From Cotesia glomerata (lineage: Eukaryota; Arthropoda; Insecta; Hymenoptera; Braconidae), in the NCBI RefSeq assembly GCF_020080835.1, contig NC_058160.1, positions 13,579,506-13,643,505 of the forward strand: 64,000 nucleotides of DNA, in the 5' to 3' direction. Made by a program: the position numbers and the translations under genes. Under the pieces are notes generated by a model. That model was not told the origin of the DNA and did no database searches. It saw nothing but the letters and a program-made list of their open reading frames with translations. Position 1 is the stretch's first letter, and each line of letters starts with the position of its first letter. Positions 48,804-59,218 of the stretch are shown here, in pieces.

Positions 48804-51730
48804 CTAATCCCTTTCTGCGATTTTTTCTTTGAAAAAGCGCTGCGCGTAGGCTGCGACAGCTGACCAGTTTTCTTCTTTTTTGATCATGCAGGTTACCAAG
48901 CTCTCAGGGGAGAGCGTTATGCCTATTGTTTCTTCGGTGCTGATTCTCTCGTCCTCCCACCGATCACACTCGAAAAACGTGTGCTCGGCGTTGTCAATTT
49001 TGTCTGGGCAGTATTTGCACGTTGGTGTGCTGTGCAAACCCATTTTGAAAAGATAGGCATCGAACTGCCCATGTCCCGTCAATAGCTGGGTCAGGAAGAA
49101 GTCCGTGTCCCTGTGCTTTCGAGAAAGCCAGACGTTGATGTTTGGGATCAGGCGCGCCCTACATCTGCCCGTTCCTTCCGATGTCCATCGGTCCTGCCAC
49201 TCTTGCTGCGTTTCCGCCTTTATCCTCGTTCTTGCGTTCTTCATGTTATCATCACTGTCTTTAGCGTCATAGAGTTTTGCTCTTTCGAACACTAATAGGT
49301 CGATGGGCGCGGCTCCCGCAATGACCAATACAGCCGCTTCGGAAACTGTGCGGTAGGCGCAGGCAACCCTGAGAGCGCCTCGCCGCTGTACTGCTGCAAT
49401 CTTTTGCCGGTAGATCTTCTGCTTTAATATGTCTGCCCATATCTCCGCACCGTACAGCAGTACCGAGTGGACTGCTTCTAGAAGAACTCTTCTCTTTTTT
49501 GTTCTTGGTCCCATGGTGTTGGTCATAATTCGTGCTAGGCTAGAGTCTTGCTGGCTTTTTAGCGCAGGGCCCTTGTTGACGTCAGTGTTGTTCCTTCCAT
49601 GTCCACAGCGAATGGTTTTGGGAACCATTTTTGACGTGTCAGAACAACCATCTCGGTTTTATGCTTGGCGAGTTTCAGGTGATGCTTATCAAGCCAAGTC
49701 TCGACAGCGTCAATGGTTTCCCGAACTAGCAGTTCAGCCTCTTCTACGCTGTCTACTGCTATAGTGGCCGCAACGTCGTCTGCAAAGCCTGTTAGCTCTA
49801 GTTGTTCTGGCAACGGGATTTCAAGAAGCTCGTCGTAGTCTGCGTTCCATAGATCGGGCCCCATTATTGAGCCGTGCGGCACGCCAGCTGTTATGGCGTA
49901 TTCTTGTGGGCCTTCAGTAGTTTCCACTATTAGCTTCCTATCGTCAAAGTAGTTGTCGACTAGTCCCAGATTCTCTGGCTCCGCGTCAAACTTGTGCTCC
50001 AGAGCGTCTAAAATGTCTCCCCAGTTTGCGCTCTCAAATGCGTTTTTGACATCTAGCGTGAGGAGAAGGCATACTTTACGAGCTTTGAGGCTACCAGACC
50101 ATGCTTTTGTTGCTGTCTTTATGACTTTCTCAATCGCATCGACTGTCGAACGACCTTTCCGCAAGCCATGCTGGTTGGTGGCAAACCCTCCAGCACGGTC
50201 TATGTCGTTGCGGAGTCTCTCTTGTATGAGCTCCTCGAGCAGTTTTCCAGCAATGTCTAGCATACAGAGTGGTCTAAACGACGAAGGTGTTATGGGGGTT
50301 CCCTTACCTTTGTCTTACAGAACCAATCGCTGCCGCTTCAAACCGCGGGAAACGTTCCAGTTGCCAAGCATGCGTTGTAGGTGTTCAAAAGTATGTCTGA
50401 GTATTTCAGGGCTACAATCTTGATCACCAATGCTGGGATGCCATCAGGTCCAGGTGCATTTCCTATTTTGAGTGACTTGGTCGCGTCTTGTAGTTCCTTA
50501 GTTGTGAAGGGTGATACTTCGCTATTTATTGCGGTGTGCTTCTTCTTCCGCGGCAAGTGATTGGGGAAAAGCTCCGCTATAATGCTGTCCATTAAGGCAG
50601 GAGACTTCGGCCCTTCTGGTGAAGCCTTTCCAAGTTGTTTGGTGACAATTTGGTAGGCTTTACCCCAGATGTTCTTGTCGAGATCATTACAGATCTCTTT
50701 TCATAACATCGCTTTTCTTGCTTTGATGGCTGCTTGTTCTCTTCTTTTTGACCTGCTTGTACTCTTTTGAATACAAGTCCTGGCTTGGGGAGCGTTTCAC
50801 GGCTCTCGTTGCGCGGCGACGTAGCTGATGGCATATTTTGCGAAGTTCTGCTATGTCTGTTGACCACCAGTACGCCAGCCTGTAGAAACTCTGATTTTTC
50901 AGCCGTGGCATAGAGGCGTCACATGCGGCAGCAATTTCCTTCATCGTATTTAGCACTGCCTTTTCCGTCTCGCTGCAGGTATCCGGAGTCGGGTTGTTCT
51001 GAAGGATAGACCAGCTTCGTGCAAGTGAAGCTCGCAATGCCTCTGGATCAAACCTCTTGGCATTCCAATTCCGCTTAGAAAAGTCGCGTTGTGAAACCGG
51101 AGCAGATGCCAATCCAACGATGAATATCACGAACTGGTGATCACTGCCACTGTATTCTTCGAATACAGTCCAGTCTTCGATCATGTTGGCAGTCCTTGGA
51201 GTCGCCAACGAAATGTCGAGGATGGACTCTTGGTACCCTGGTCTTCTAAAGGTCGTGGTGCTCCTGATGTTCAGCACTATGAGGTAGGGTCCAGCCGCGA
51301 CGTCAGCGACCTCGTTACCTTTGGTGTCGGAGAAAGCAGCGCCCCACTCAACCGATTTAGCGTTGAAGTCTCCAGCTACGATGACTTCACCGTCGAACAT
51401 AGTGACCGCATCTTCTATATTTGCCAGTTTCTGTCATAACACACTGATCCCTTCGTTAGGTAAGAGATAGACGCTCATGAAGTAGGTTTTGGGGGTTTGA
51501 ATCCAGATAAAACCTGCTCCACTTCCGCTGTTGTTGACGGTAACGTTCTTTGTGTTCACAATCCAGATTGCTGCCGAGCCAGTTTCGTCTGCGAACCATG
51601 TTTTACCTTCGATGTTTAGATATTGCTTGCAGATAAAGCAGACGTCGATTTTATCTTCAAAGGCACGCTGGCGCAGTAGGTTTTGCGCCAAGGCGCACCT
51701 ATTCAGGTTGCCTTGTAGTATGCGTGTCAT
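48804..51730 (-). pseudogene. LINE F ORF2 (EN-RT), several frameshifts
   Basis: It starts at ATG 51730 (MTRILQGNLNRCALAQNLLR), three bases after the ORF1 stop. A stop at 51434 splits the endonuclease. The next part has IVAGDFNAKSVEWGAAFSD and YSGSDHQFVIFI (51400-50687). RT pieces follow: IGNAPGPDGIPALVIK (50592-50338), NQHGLRKGRSTVDAIEK, LTLDVKNAFESANWGDIL and LELTGFADDVAATIAVD (50263-49559). The C-terminal domain (49628-48804) has LLTGHGQFDAYLFKMGL and the zinc motif CKYCPDKIDNAEHTFFEC, keeping its histidine. At least four frame breaks are needed to read through, so it is inactive. Confidence 0.9.
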
Positions 51731-51733
51731 TTT

Positions 51734-53217
51734 TTACCTTTCGTGGCTTCTGTAAGTGCTGTGCGGAATGCCTTGCAAGCATTCAGTGCCAGAAATATGG
51801 CATAGACCATCCTGGGCATCTTTGTCCGGAGCAAAAAGGAAGCATTTCGGCTTCTTCGTGCAGTTTACGGCCTTGTGGTTCTCTCCGCCACATTTGTAGC
51901 AGCACTTGCTTCTGTCTGGTCCCGCACACTGATGTGTTTCGTGTCCAAAGCCAAGACATTTAAAACAGCGTATTACTTTTGTAACTGGGCGTATACGACA
52001 GTTCACCCAACCGAACATTATACGGGCCTTGTCAAGGGCCTGAATCGCACTGGCCTCGTCTACTTCGCAGAAGGCTGCCCGATTGCCTCGTGGTGTGGGT
52101 TTTGTTAAATGTACCCGTTTGACCTCCAGGCTGTCAGTGAATTCACGTTTGAGTGCTTCACGAACTTCGCTCTCGGTAGAGATTTTATTCAAGTCGAGGA
52201 TCTCGATCGTTGTTGTTGGTGTTAGCGTCTTGACCGTGCCGATGTTTGCAGGAGCTGACTTTACTGCATTGGTGAAAGCCTTGCTGTCTTCGGTCTTCCG
52301 AGCCATTTCAAGGAGAACGCCTCCGTGTTTCGTCTTTTTAATAGACTTTATGTCTACGCCCGTCTCGACAGGGCTTACCTTGGCCTTGATTTCTTTGAGG
52401 AGATCGGCGTATGTTCGCCCTTCAGCTGGTTGGACAAGCACAGCTTTAGTTCTTGTCTTCTTCCCCCTCAGTTTCTTGGAGCCACCATTGCTTGGTTGGT
52501 TTTGGGCTGTAGCAGATTGCGCTGCTGGCTCCTGTTCTTCCTTTTTCTTGTTTTGCCGAGTCACGTTGGTCCAGGTATCATCCCGGGCTGTTTTTTTCTG
52601 TGCTGGCTTGTCAATTTCTGAGGAAGGGCTGGGCGTGGATAGCGGCCTCTTCTTGTTGTTGCCCTCTCCTTATTGTAGTAATTTCTTAGGAGTGACCAGA
52701 GATGGCTGTGATTTTTTGCTCAAACTCGGAGATGTTTGAGTCGTTGACGCCGACGTCGTTGGTGATTTGTTGGCCAGCTTATATGCCGTACTAATAGACG
52801 TAAACAATTTTCTGATCTCATGATGGAGATTTTTCTTGTCTTTTATGAAGTCGGCTAACTCTTCAATATTGCTGCCGAGCCTCTCCATTGGTGACTGTTG
52901 GCAAGTGGCGGTCGATACAGAGTTAATTCTTCTTTGGAAGGTTCGCTTTGTAACAGGAGCAAAAGGTTCTCCACTTTTTGGAGGAACGTTGCTCAGCTGT
53001 CCGTTCTCCTCCATCAGGGCTGTTTTCGTACTCCCTGTAGCATTTCCAGACAGCAGAGCCATGGGTCCACCCCGCTGTCGTAACGGTCACTTGATAACAA
53101 GGAGTTCAGGCCCGTTTGCACGCCTTCCCTCGCCGGCACTGAGGTATCCAACCCCTGTACTGTAGACAATGCTTGAAATTTCTGTGACATTTCTATATTG
53201 TTGTTGGTGTTGTTCAT
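51734..53217 (-). pseudogene. LINE F ORF1 (Gag-like with zinc knuckles), frameshifted
   Basis: Pieces are MNNTNNNIEMSQKFQALSTV with SVPAREGVQTGLNSLLSSDR (53217-53014), ENGQLSNVPPKSGEPFAPVT with KDKKNLHHEIRKLFTSISTA (53062-52670), and a long piece with YADLLKEIKAKVSPVETGV, VEILD-type and GWVNCRIRPVTKVIRCFKC blocks (52564-51734). The zinc knuckles are CFKCLGFGHETHQC and CYKCGGENHKAVNC, and the third is damaged (CFLF). It ends HER-stop at 51734. Frameshifts near 53040 and a stop near 52670 break it. The LINE H fragment is the same protein. Confidence 0.88.
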
Positions 53218-53284
53218 TTGGCACTACCCGGAGAGCACGTGTAGGGTGTAAAAGCAGAACCTACGGACACGAACAACTCTACCC

Positions 53285-53287
<3 letters not shown>

Positions 53288-53350
<63 letters not shown>

Positions 53351-53745
53351 TGTGTTTGTGTGTGTGTGCGTTAGTATGTGAATCGCATAACTTTTGAACA
53401 GCTAAACCGATCGGAACCTACCAAACGGCGTTCTAAAGAGTTCCCTCAAACTTCGATTTCCAGTGAACTTAAAATGATTCGGACCGATAGATTTTGAGGA
53501 ATTTTGAAAAATGTCAAAAAAACTAAGATAAAATTTTTTTTTAAAAGTGGTTTTTTTGGAATAATTTTTAAACAGCTTTATCGATCAACTCCAAAAACTA
53601 ATCCATTCTTAAGCTTGAAAAACCACGTCGATCACCGCTAATCCAGCAAACCGCAAAATCGGTTGATTCGTTCGAGAGATATCGTGAATAAATATTATTT
53701 AAACTTATTAAATATGAAAAAAAAATTTAATAAAATTCAGGCGCC
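53288..53745 (+). repeat. R repeat fragment after LINE F
   Basis: A long TG tract (53289-53370) is followed by GTGAATCGCATAACTTTTGA, one inverted half-subrepeat and one direct subrepeat ending AAAATCGGTTGATTCGTTCG and AGAGATATCGTGAATA. The right end with hairpins is missing. Confidence 0.85.
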
Positions 53746-53770
53746 TGCAGGATAGATCAATGAACAATAA

Positions 53771-54850
53771 GGTAAAGTACCCAGTAGTTGGACAGGTTTC
53801 AAAGTAAAACGTATTTGACCCTACTTTTAATCTATAGAAATGTAATTATTAGTTTAAATAAATGATTTTCATGAAAATATAAACAATTTTAAATTGATTG
53901 AAGTGCAAAATAACACAGACAATTGAATATTTATATTTTGACAACGTTTTTAAGATAGACTATGAAAGGAGTGTAGTAGTTGAACAATAAATTTTGACAA
54001 GCTGCTGTAGTTGAACACTACGAGAGCAGTAGTTGAACTAATAAAATATATGGCAATAAGCACACTAAAAATTTCCAACGTTTTATTAAAATATCCAAAG
54101 ATTTATAACATATTATTGAATAATATTAGAAATAATACTGTGAATATTTAATATATTCATTTAAAAATGAGAAATACTTGTAGTTAATTTTTTAATTACA
54201 TTTTTTATGAATGACAAAGCAAATTTTCAATTATAAATATAAAAAAATCAATTCAAAACGTTCAATAATTTTTAACTACACTAATTTTTAGTTATAAAAC
54301 TTGTTTAATTTGCAGTAATTAATACAAATCACAATACTGATTACTAGTCTATAAATCTATTAGAGGTTAGAGTGGTGTTAAAATTATACGGCCTCAGCTT
54401 GTTCAAGTTCTTGACTTACTGCTTTGAAAATTGGGAGGGGTATAGTTAGACGCTAAAATTTAATATAAAAATTATAGTTCATGTCTTTGCAAAAAATATA
54501 TGTTATTTAGAAAAGACTATTTCATTAGATGGTACAATTTTTTTTACTTAGAGTGATGATATACCGTTTTTTTTATTGATTAATCGGTTTACGATTTAGT
54601 ACCTTTTTCATGAAAAAAATAGCATCTATCGGCGATTCTCTACATGTCAACTTTTAAGTTAATAAAAATATAATTGATTCGATTTATAATTGAAAAAACT
54701 TACAGAAATCAATTACCGAATCATTTAATAATTATAATATGCGCATATTACTCAAAATAAATTTACGGATTTTGTATTATAACAATTCGAAAAGTCTGTT
54801 CAAGTACTTGTCCTATTTTTATAAGTGTTCAAGTACTGGGTACTTTACCT
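53771..54850. mobile_element. Non-autonomous TIR element, 1080 bp
   Basis: The left end is GGTAAAGTACCCAGTAGTTG and the right end, on the minus strand, is AGGTAAAGTACCCAGTACTT. Both are followed by TAA-like flanks. The interior is AT-rich with no ORF but repeats GTAGTTGAAC three times near the left end and CAAGTACT twice near the right end, so subterminal repeats extend the inverted ends. Confidence 0.75.
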
Positions 54851-56562
54851 TAATCCGTGGTCAAAAAATTTTCATCGCAATTTTGTAATAAGTTATCCAT
54901 TAATTAATTAACCATTTTTTGTAGCATGAACATTAACATTGCAAGTGCGATAATTGTTAAACTAATATTCTGAGATTTTTTTCCTTTCGTGGAGCTATTT
55001 TTCAAAGGTTTTAGAATAGATTCCCGTTGAAAAATTCAAAAATTGTTAATTTTCGTTTTGTTATTTGTACTGAGGAAACAAATTATAGAGCTTAATTAAA
55101 CATAGAAAAAAAAATTTTTTTTTTTAATATTATTATTGATCCGTTTTCTTATGATCATAAGCTACTTAAAAATGATTATTATTAATTTTATCTCCTATTG
55201 TTTAAAAAATTGTTATAAACAAATGCGTTGTTTATGAGATGATTTAAAATTTTTTTTTGATAGCATAATCTTTGATGATAATTATGTTAATTATTTTTAG
55301 AAAAAAAACGGTTTCTTAAAAAAATTTTTTTGTTGCTTAAAAACGTATTTGTTAAATAACAATTTTTTTTACCACTTTTTATGAAAATTAAGAAGCCATT
55401 TTTTTTTTTAATCATTATTCATCTTCGTCATTGATATTAAAAAAAAAAAATTCGATTATTATTTAAATTTTCATTAATTATTTAATGAATAATTTGTTAT
55501 AAACAAATTAATTATCTCTTTGTATTTTTTTCTTTTCCTACTTAAAAAACAAAACAACTATGTATTATTTTTGAAAAAAAATTTATTCGTATTTTTATTG
55601 AACTTTCAATTTTCTGTTATATTTAATTTCAACACTCTGACCTGGTTTTTATGTTTAATTTTATTATAACTTTCTAACTAATGAATATACAAAGAAAAAA
55701 TTTGGGACTTATTTATTCTTTATTAATTAAACAACAAATTAAGCCGAAATTTAAAGCTCTGACTCAATTATTTATTTAATTTATACCATTTTTTGATAAA
55801 AAAATTAGTAAAACTGTTCATCCTAAAGGCCTATCAACTGTAAAATTCAATTTTAAAAATACCTTATATTATTTGTGATTAATATTTTATAAATGAACAT
55901 ACTTAAATTAATTAACATTTCTAATTAATCCACAGATTCGGTAGAATCTGGCGCCAAGTTCCGTTCAAAAATCCCGTTGTAAACGGAGCGCCAGACTACC
56001 GACTGTGTTTACTGTAAGCAGAACGGTATTTCGAGGTTGCAAAATTTTATTTAATTATATGGTTCTCCTTTTTCCAAAATGATATATTATAAAAGTAATT
56101 TATACTTTATTTTACTGATATTAATTAATTATAATCAATTATAACACTTAATTCACTTAAAATTATTAAATTTTATCAGCACAAACTATAGTAAGCCCAG
56201 AAATTTCGATCCTGACTTTTTTTCGATGGGGAATATCAGCGCCACAGACTAGATAAAATGAATATGTGTAGTAATCCTTCCTATAGACACGCAACTACAG
56301 TAAAAAAAAGTGATTCGTAGCTTGCATCTGTGGCCGCCAGGGTGCACTGGAATTACATCTACATAAACTGTAGCTTCAAGGGGATAGTTTGCAGTAAAAA
56401 ATGCAGTCAACACGAGATTTAAGTTGTTATCAATTGTAAATTTTCATTATAATTACAAAAAATACTAAAATCCGAACAAAAACAGTTTCACTGTAAAAAA
56501 GTCGCGCCAAGTCCACGTTCATAAGACTATTAGGAAAAAAAAATTTTTTTTTTTCTTTACAA
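54851..56562. other. AT-rich non-coding DNA with a GC-rich hairpin
   Basis: Long A/T-rich stretch without coding potential. 55939-56001 is a GC-rich inverted repeat (CGGTAGAATCTGGCGC against GCGCCAGACTACCG). 56446-56526 is a single arm end of the 36125-37222 foldback element (AAATCCGAACAAAAACAGTT). Nothing else recognised. Confidence 0.5.
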
Positions 56563-58016
56563 TGTTATGTCGTGGTATAATTCTAACATTATTTTATTTG
56601 TCTGGATAATATAAATTTTATTCTTTTAAAATATATTTTTAAAAGAAATGAAATTTACAGCAGACACTGATAATGAGAAACGCATTAAGTGTCTCGTCCG
56701 GCCTCGCCAAAAAATTTCCCGACATTAGGCAGGCTTATCTCTAAGGATTAAAAAGACCCTAAATACACAAGTAAATGGGAGTTTTATTGCCCTCTGTATT
56801 GACAGCATTTTTGAACAAGAACCTTAGAGATTTTTAAACGTTAATAGGATTAAAGTTAAGAGAATAATAAATTTAAAACTTTTAAAAATAGGTAATTTTA
56901 AATAACTAAAATTAATAATAAATTTAACAACAAATTAATAAATAACATTCACGTAAATAAGAAATATCTAAATAGTTAGAAAAAAATAAGAATTAATAAC
57001 TAAACAATAGGAAATATTTAAATAATTATTTAAATATTAATAAATTACAATTGTCGACAATTGCATAAATAATTATGCGCGAAATGAATAACTATAAGAA
57101 ATGAATATCATTATTCGTAAAATAAACTAAATAAATAAATAAGCTAGTAATAATTATAAATAAAATATAAGACTTAGTTAACTAAGAAAAACTATGTGTT
57201 TGTGTGCATGTAAATGTGCTTACACGTATACCAATACATAGGTATATTTTAGCCTATAAGTAAGAGAGAGAGGCACATCATGCCTCTGGGCCCAAGGAAG
57301 GGAGTTCAAGCGAACATCTTGGAAAAATCGGAAGAGAGGGTAGAAACTAAGGGAAATAGACAGCTAATTGGCTACTGTTTTCCCCCAATTAGTAATTTGG
57401 AAACGCCCGGAAATGCGAGTCCCAAAAAGAACTTCGCATGAACTCTCTCTCGTCTTCCTGACCCCGAACTGTGCGGATCGCCCAGTTAGCTAGTGACCGT
57501 GGTTTACCCTCACGCAGCTAAATAGTTTATTTTAAATTAAAATCAGTGTCTTTGAATAAATTTCCATTTGTTATTTTAAAGTAAAAATCGTAATAATATT
57601 TTAAAACAATTCTTTTAACTTCAATAAAAATAAATAATTAATTAAACACGCTAAATAATAAAAATAATTGATCAAAGGAGCCACGTGTATCAACGTAACA
57701 ATAAAGGTATGTGTTCAAACTTGTTGTAGTTCCCCACGTGTTCAATATTGAATTATTTAATTTAAATCTGAATCAATAGAATTTTGTAAGAAATAAGCAT
57801 TTAAGCATTTAACTTTGTAACCTTTGTAGCATTTCAATCTTTTGTAACTTTTATTAATTTAATATATTGAATAACATAAATTTGAAACGAAATAATTTAT
57901 TTAAAACTATAAACCAATATCCTTTCGTAATACTTCTGGGTTCCCGATCTAGTGGTTGAAAAATACCAGGATCAAAATAAATTTAATAATTTACGTTCAA
58001 CGATTTGGACGTAACA
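56563..58016 (+). repeat. Gypsy 5' LTR, 1454 bp (inferred ends)
   Basis: The start TGTTATGTCG and the end GGACGTAACA form imperfect inverted ends (TGTTAYGTC). The end is followed after three bases by a primer-binding-like sequence. The start is inferred only from this inverted match, because the 3' LTR is outside the window. Confidence 0.65.
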
Positions 58017-58019
58017 AAA

Positions 58020-58039
58020 TTAGCGCTCGAACAGGGACC
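58020..58039 (+). promoter_or_regulatory. Probable primer-binding site
   Basis: TTAGCGCTCGAACAGGGACC lies directly downstream of the LTR end, where a tRNA 3' end primes minus-strand synthesis. I cannot say which tRNA it matches. Confidence 0.6.
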
Positions 58040-58115
58040 AGAAGTTTTTGTGAAACGATATTGAGAAATTAATTTGTGAATAAAATTTATTAAATAGTTA
58101 TTGGAAATCTCTTAA

Positions 58116-58500
58116 AATTTTCTGAAAGATTATCTAAATTTTTGAATAAATTTTAAACAAATTGAATCTATTTATTGAATTCTTGTGAAATTAAATAAAA
58201 ATTTTAGAGCTTCGTAAAAGAAATAAATTTGTGATTAAATTTTCTGAAAAATTATCTAAATTTTTGAATAAATTTTAAACAAATTGAATCTATTTATTGA
58301 ATTCTTGTGAAATTAAATAAAAATTTTAGAGCTTCGTAAAAGAAATAAATTTGTGATTAAATTTTATTAAATAATTATTAAAAATTTCTTAAATCTTTGT
58401 GGAAATTATCTAGATTTTTGAATAAATTTTAAACAATTGAATTAAAATTTCTGAATTCTTGTGAAATTAAATAATAATTTTAGAGATTCTATAGAGAAAT
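58116..58500. repeat. Tandem repeat in the Gypsy leader, 122-bp unit
   Basis: Two nearly identical units (58116-58237 and 58238-58359) share TTATCTAAATTTTTGAATAA and AGAGCTTCGTAAAAGAAATA. A third diverged unit follows to about 58500. The leader to 59218 is otherwise AT-rich. Confidence 0.9.
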
Positions 58501-58922
58501 TCTCACGTTTTTAAAAATATAAGCTTACAAAAATTCTATGTAAATTTATTGCATGTGTAATTTTGATATTTTGAAAATTGTTTATTAATATTTGTTCCCC
58601 TTTAATGAAATTTTGTTGTGTTTTATAAATGTGCTAACCTATTAGTTAACAATTTCGTTCTTTATAAGTGAAATACAGAGGTATTGAAAAGGAAATTTTA
58701 AAATCCCGATTAGAACCCTTGTTTAATTAGGCATTGCCAAACGCGACTGTTCGTATATCGGTTAAATTCAAGAGGATAATTGAGAAAGAAGGATAATTAT
58801 ACCCTCCTTACTCTTCCAAACCGGATGCGCGAAAAAGCTGCTCTGGTCTTCCCATCCTTTTTAATCAGACGCATAAACAAAAAAAAAAAGCTACTCTGAT
58901 TTCCTCACTTTTCTAACCTCTT

Positions 58923-59168
58923 ATGCCCAAAAAACGTGGTAAAAAGTCAGGCCGCCGAATACGTTATTGGAAAAAAAGAAACGCGATCAGAATTGTTAGT
59001 AATCACGGTTGTATAAACGAAATAGTTTTAGTAATTTGGGAAGATTTAATAGGGGATCGTAGGTCGGGTCAAAAATTAAAACGACTGCAGCTCCCAAATC
59101 CTGAACCCCCAAGTCTATCACTAGGAGTTTCTAAAACCGGTTGGGTCCCATTAATTCATTTAGATTAA
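58923..59168 (+). CDS. Small basic ORF upstream of gag, 81 aa
   Basis: The ORF starts with a very basic stretch (MPKKRGKKSGRRIRYWKKRN) and ends VPLIHLD, 50 bp before the gag start, in a different frame. It is less AT-rich than the leader around it. I recognise no domain. It could be a leader-encoded small protein, a regulatory upstream ORF or a degenerate exon, and its significance is unproven. Confidence 0.35.
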   Translation: MPKKRGKKSGRRIRYWKKRNAIRIVSNHGCINEIVLVIWEDLIGDRRSGQKLKRLQLPNPEPPSLSLGVSKTGWVPLIHLD

Positions 59169-59218
59169 ATTCACATAACGAAATCGTGGGAAGAAATTAA
59201 ATCGGAATTAAAAATTAA

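Larger units (their letters stand above)
48569..53288 (-). mobile_element. LINE F, R1-clade family 2, full-length but decayed
   Basis: Minus-strand LINE with a poly(A) (T at 48569-48581), 3' UTR to 48803, ORF2, ORF1 and a short 5' UTR ending at a (TG)n tract (53289 onward). Its proteins are clearly different from family 1 (for example GFADDVAAT instead of AYADDVA). It joins R sequences on both sides exactly as LINE E does. Confidence 0.93.
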
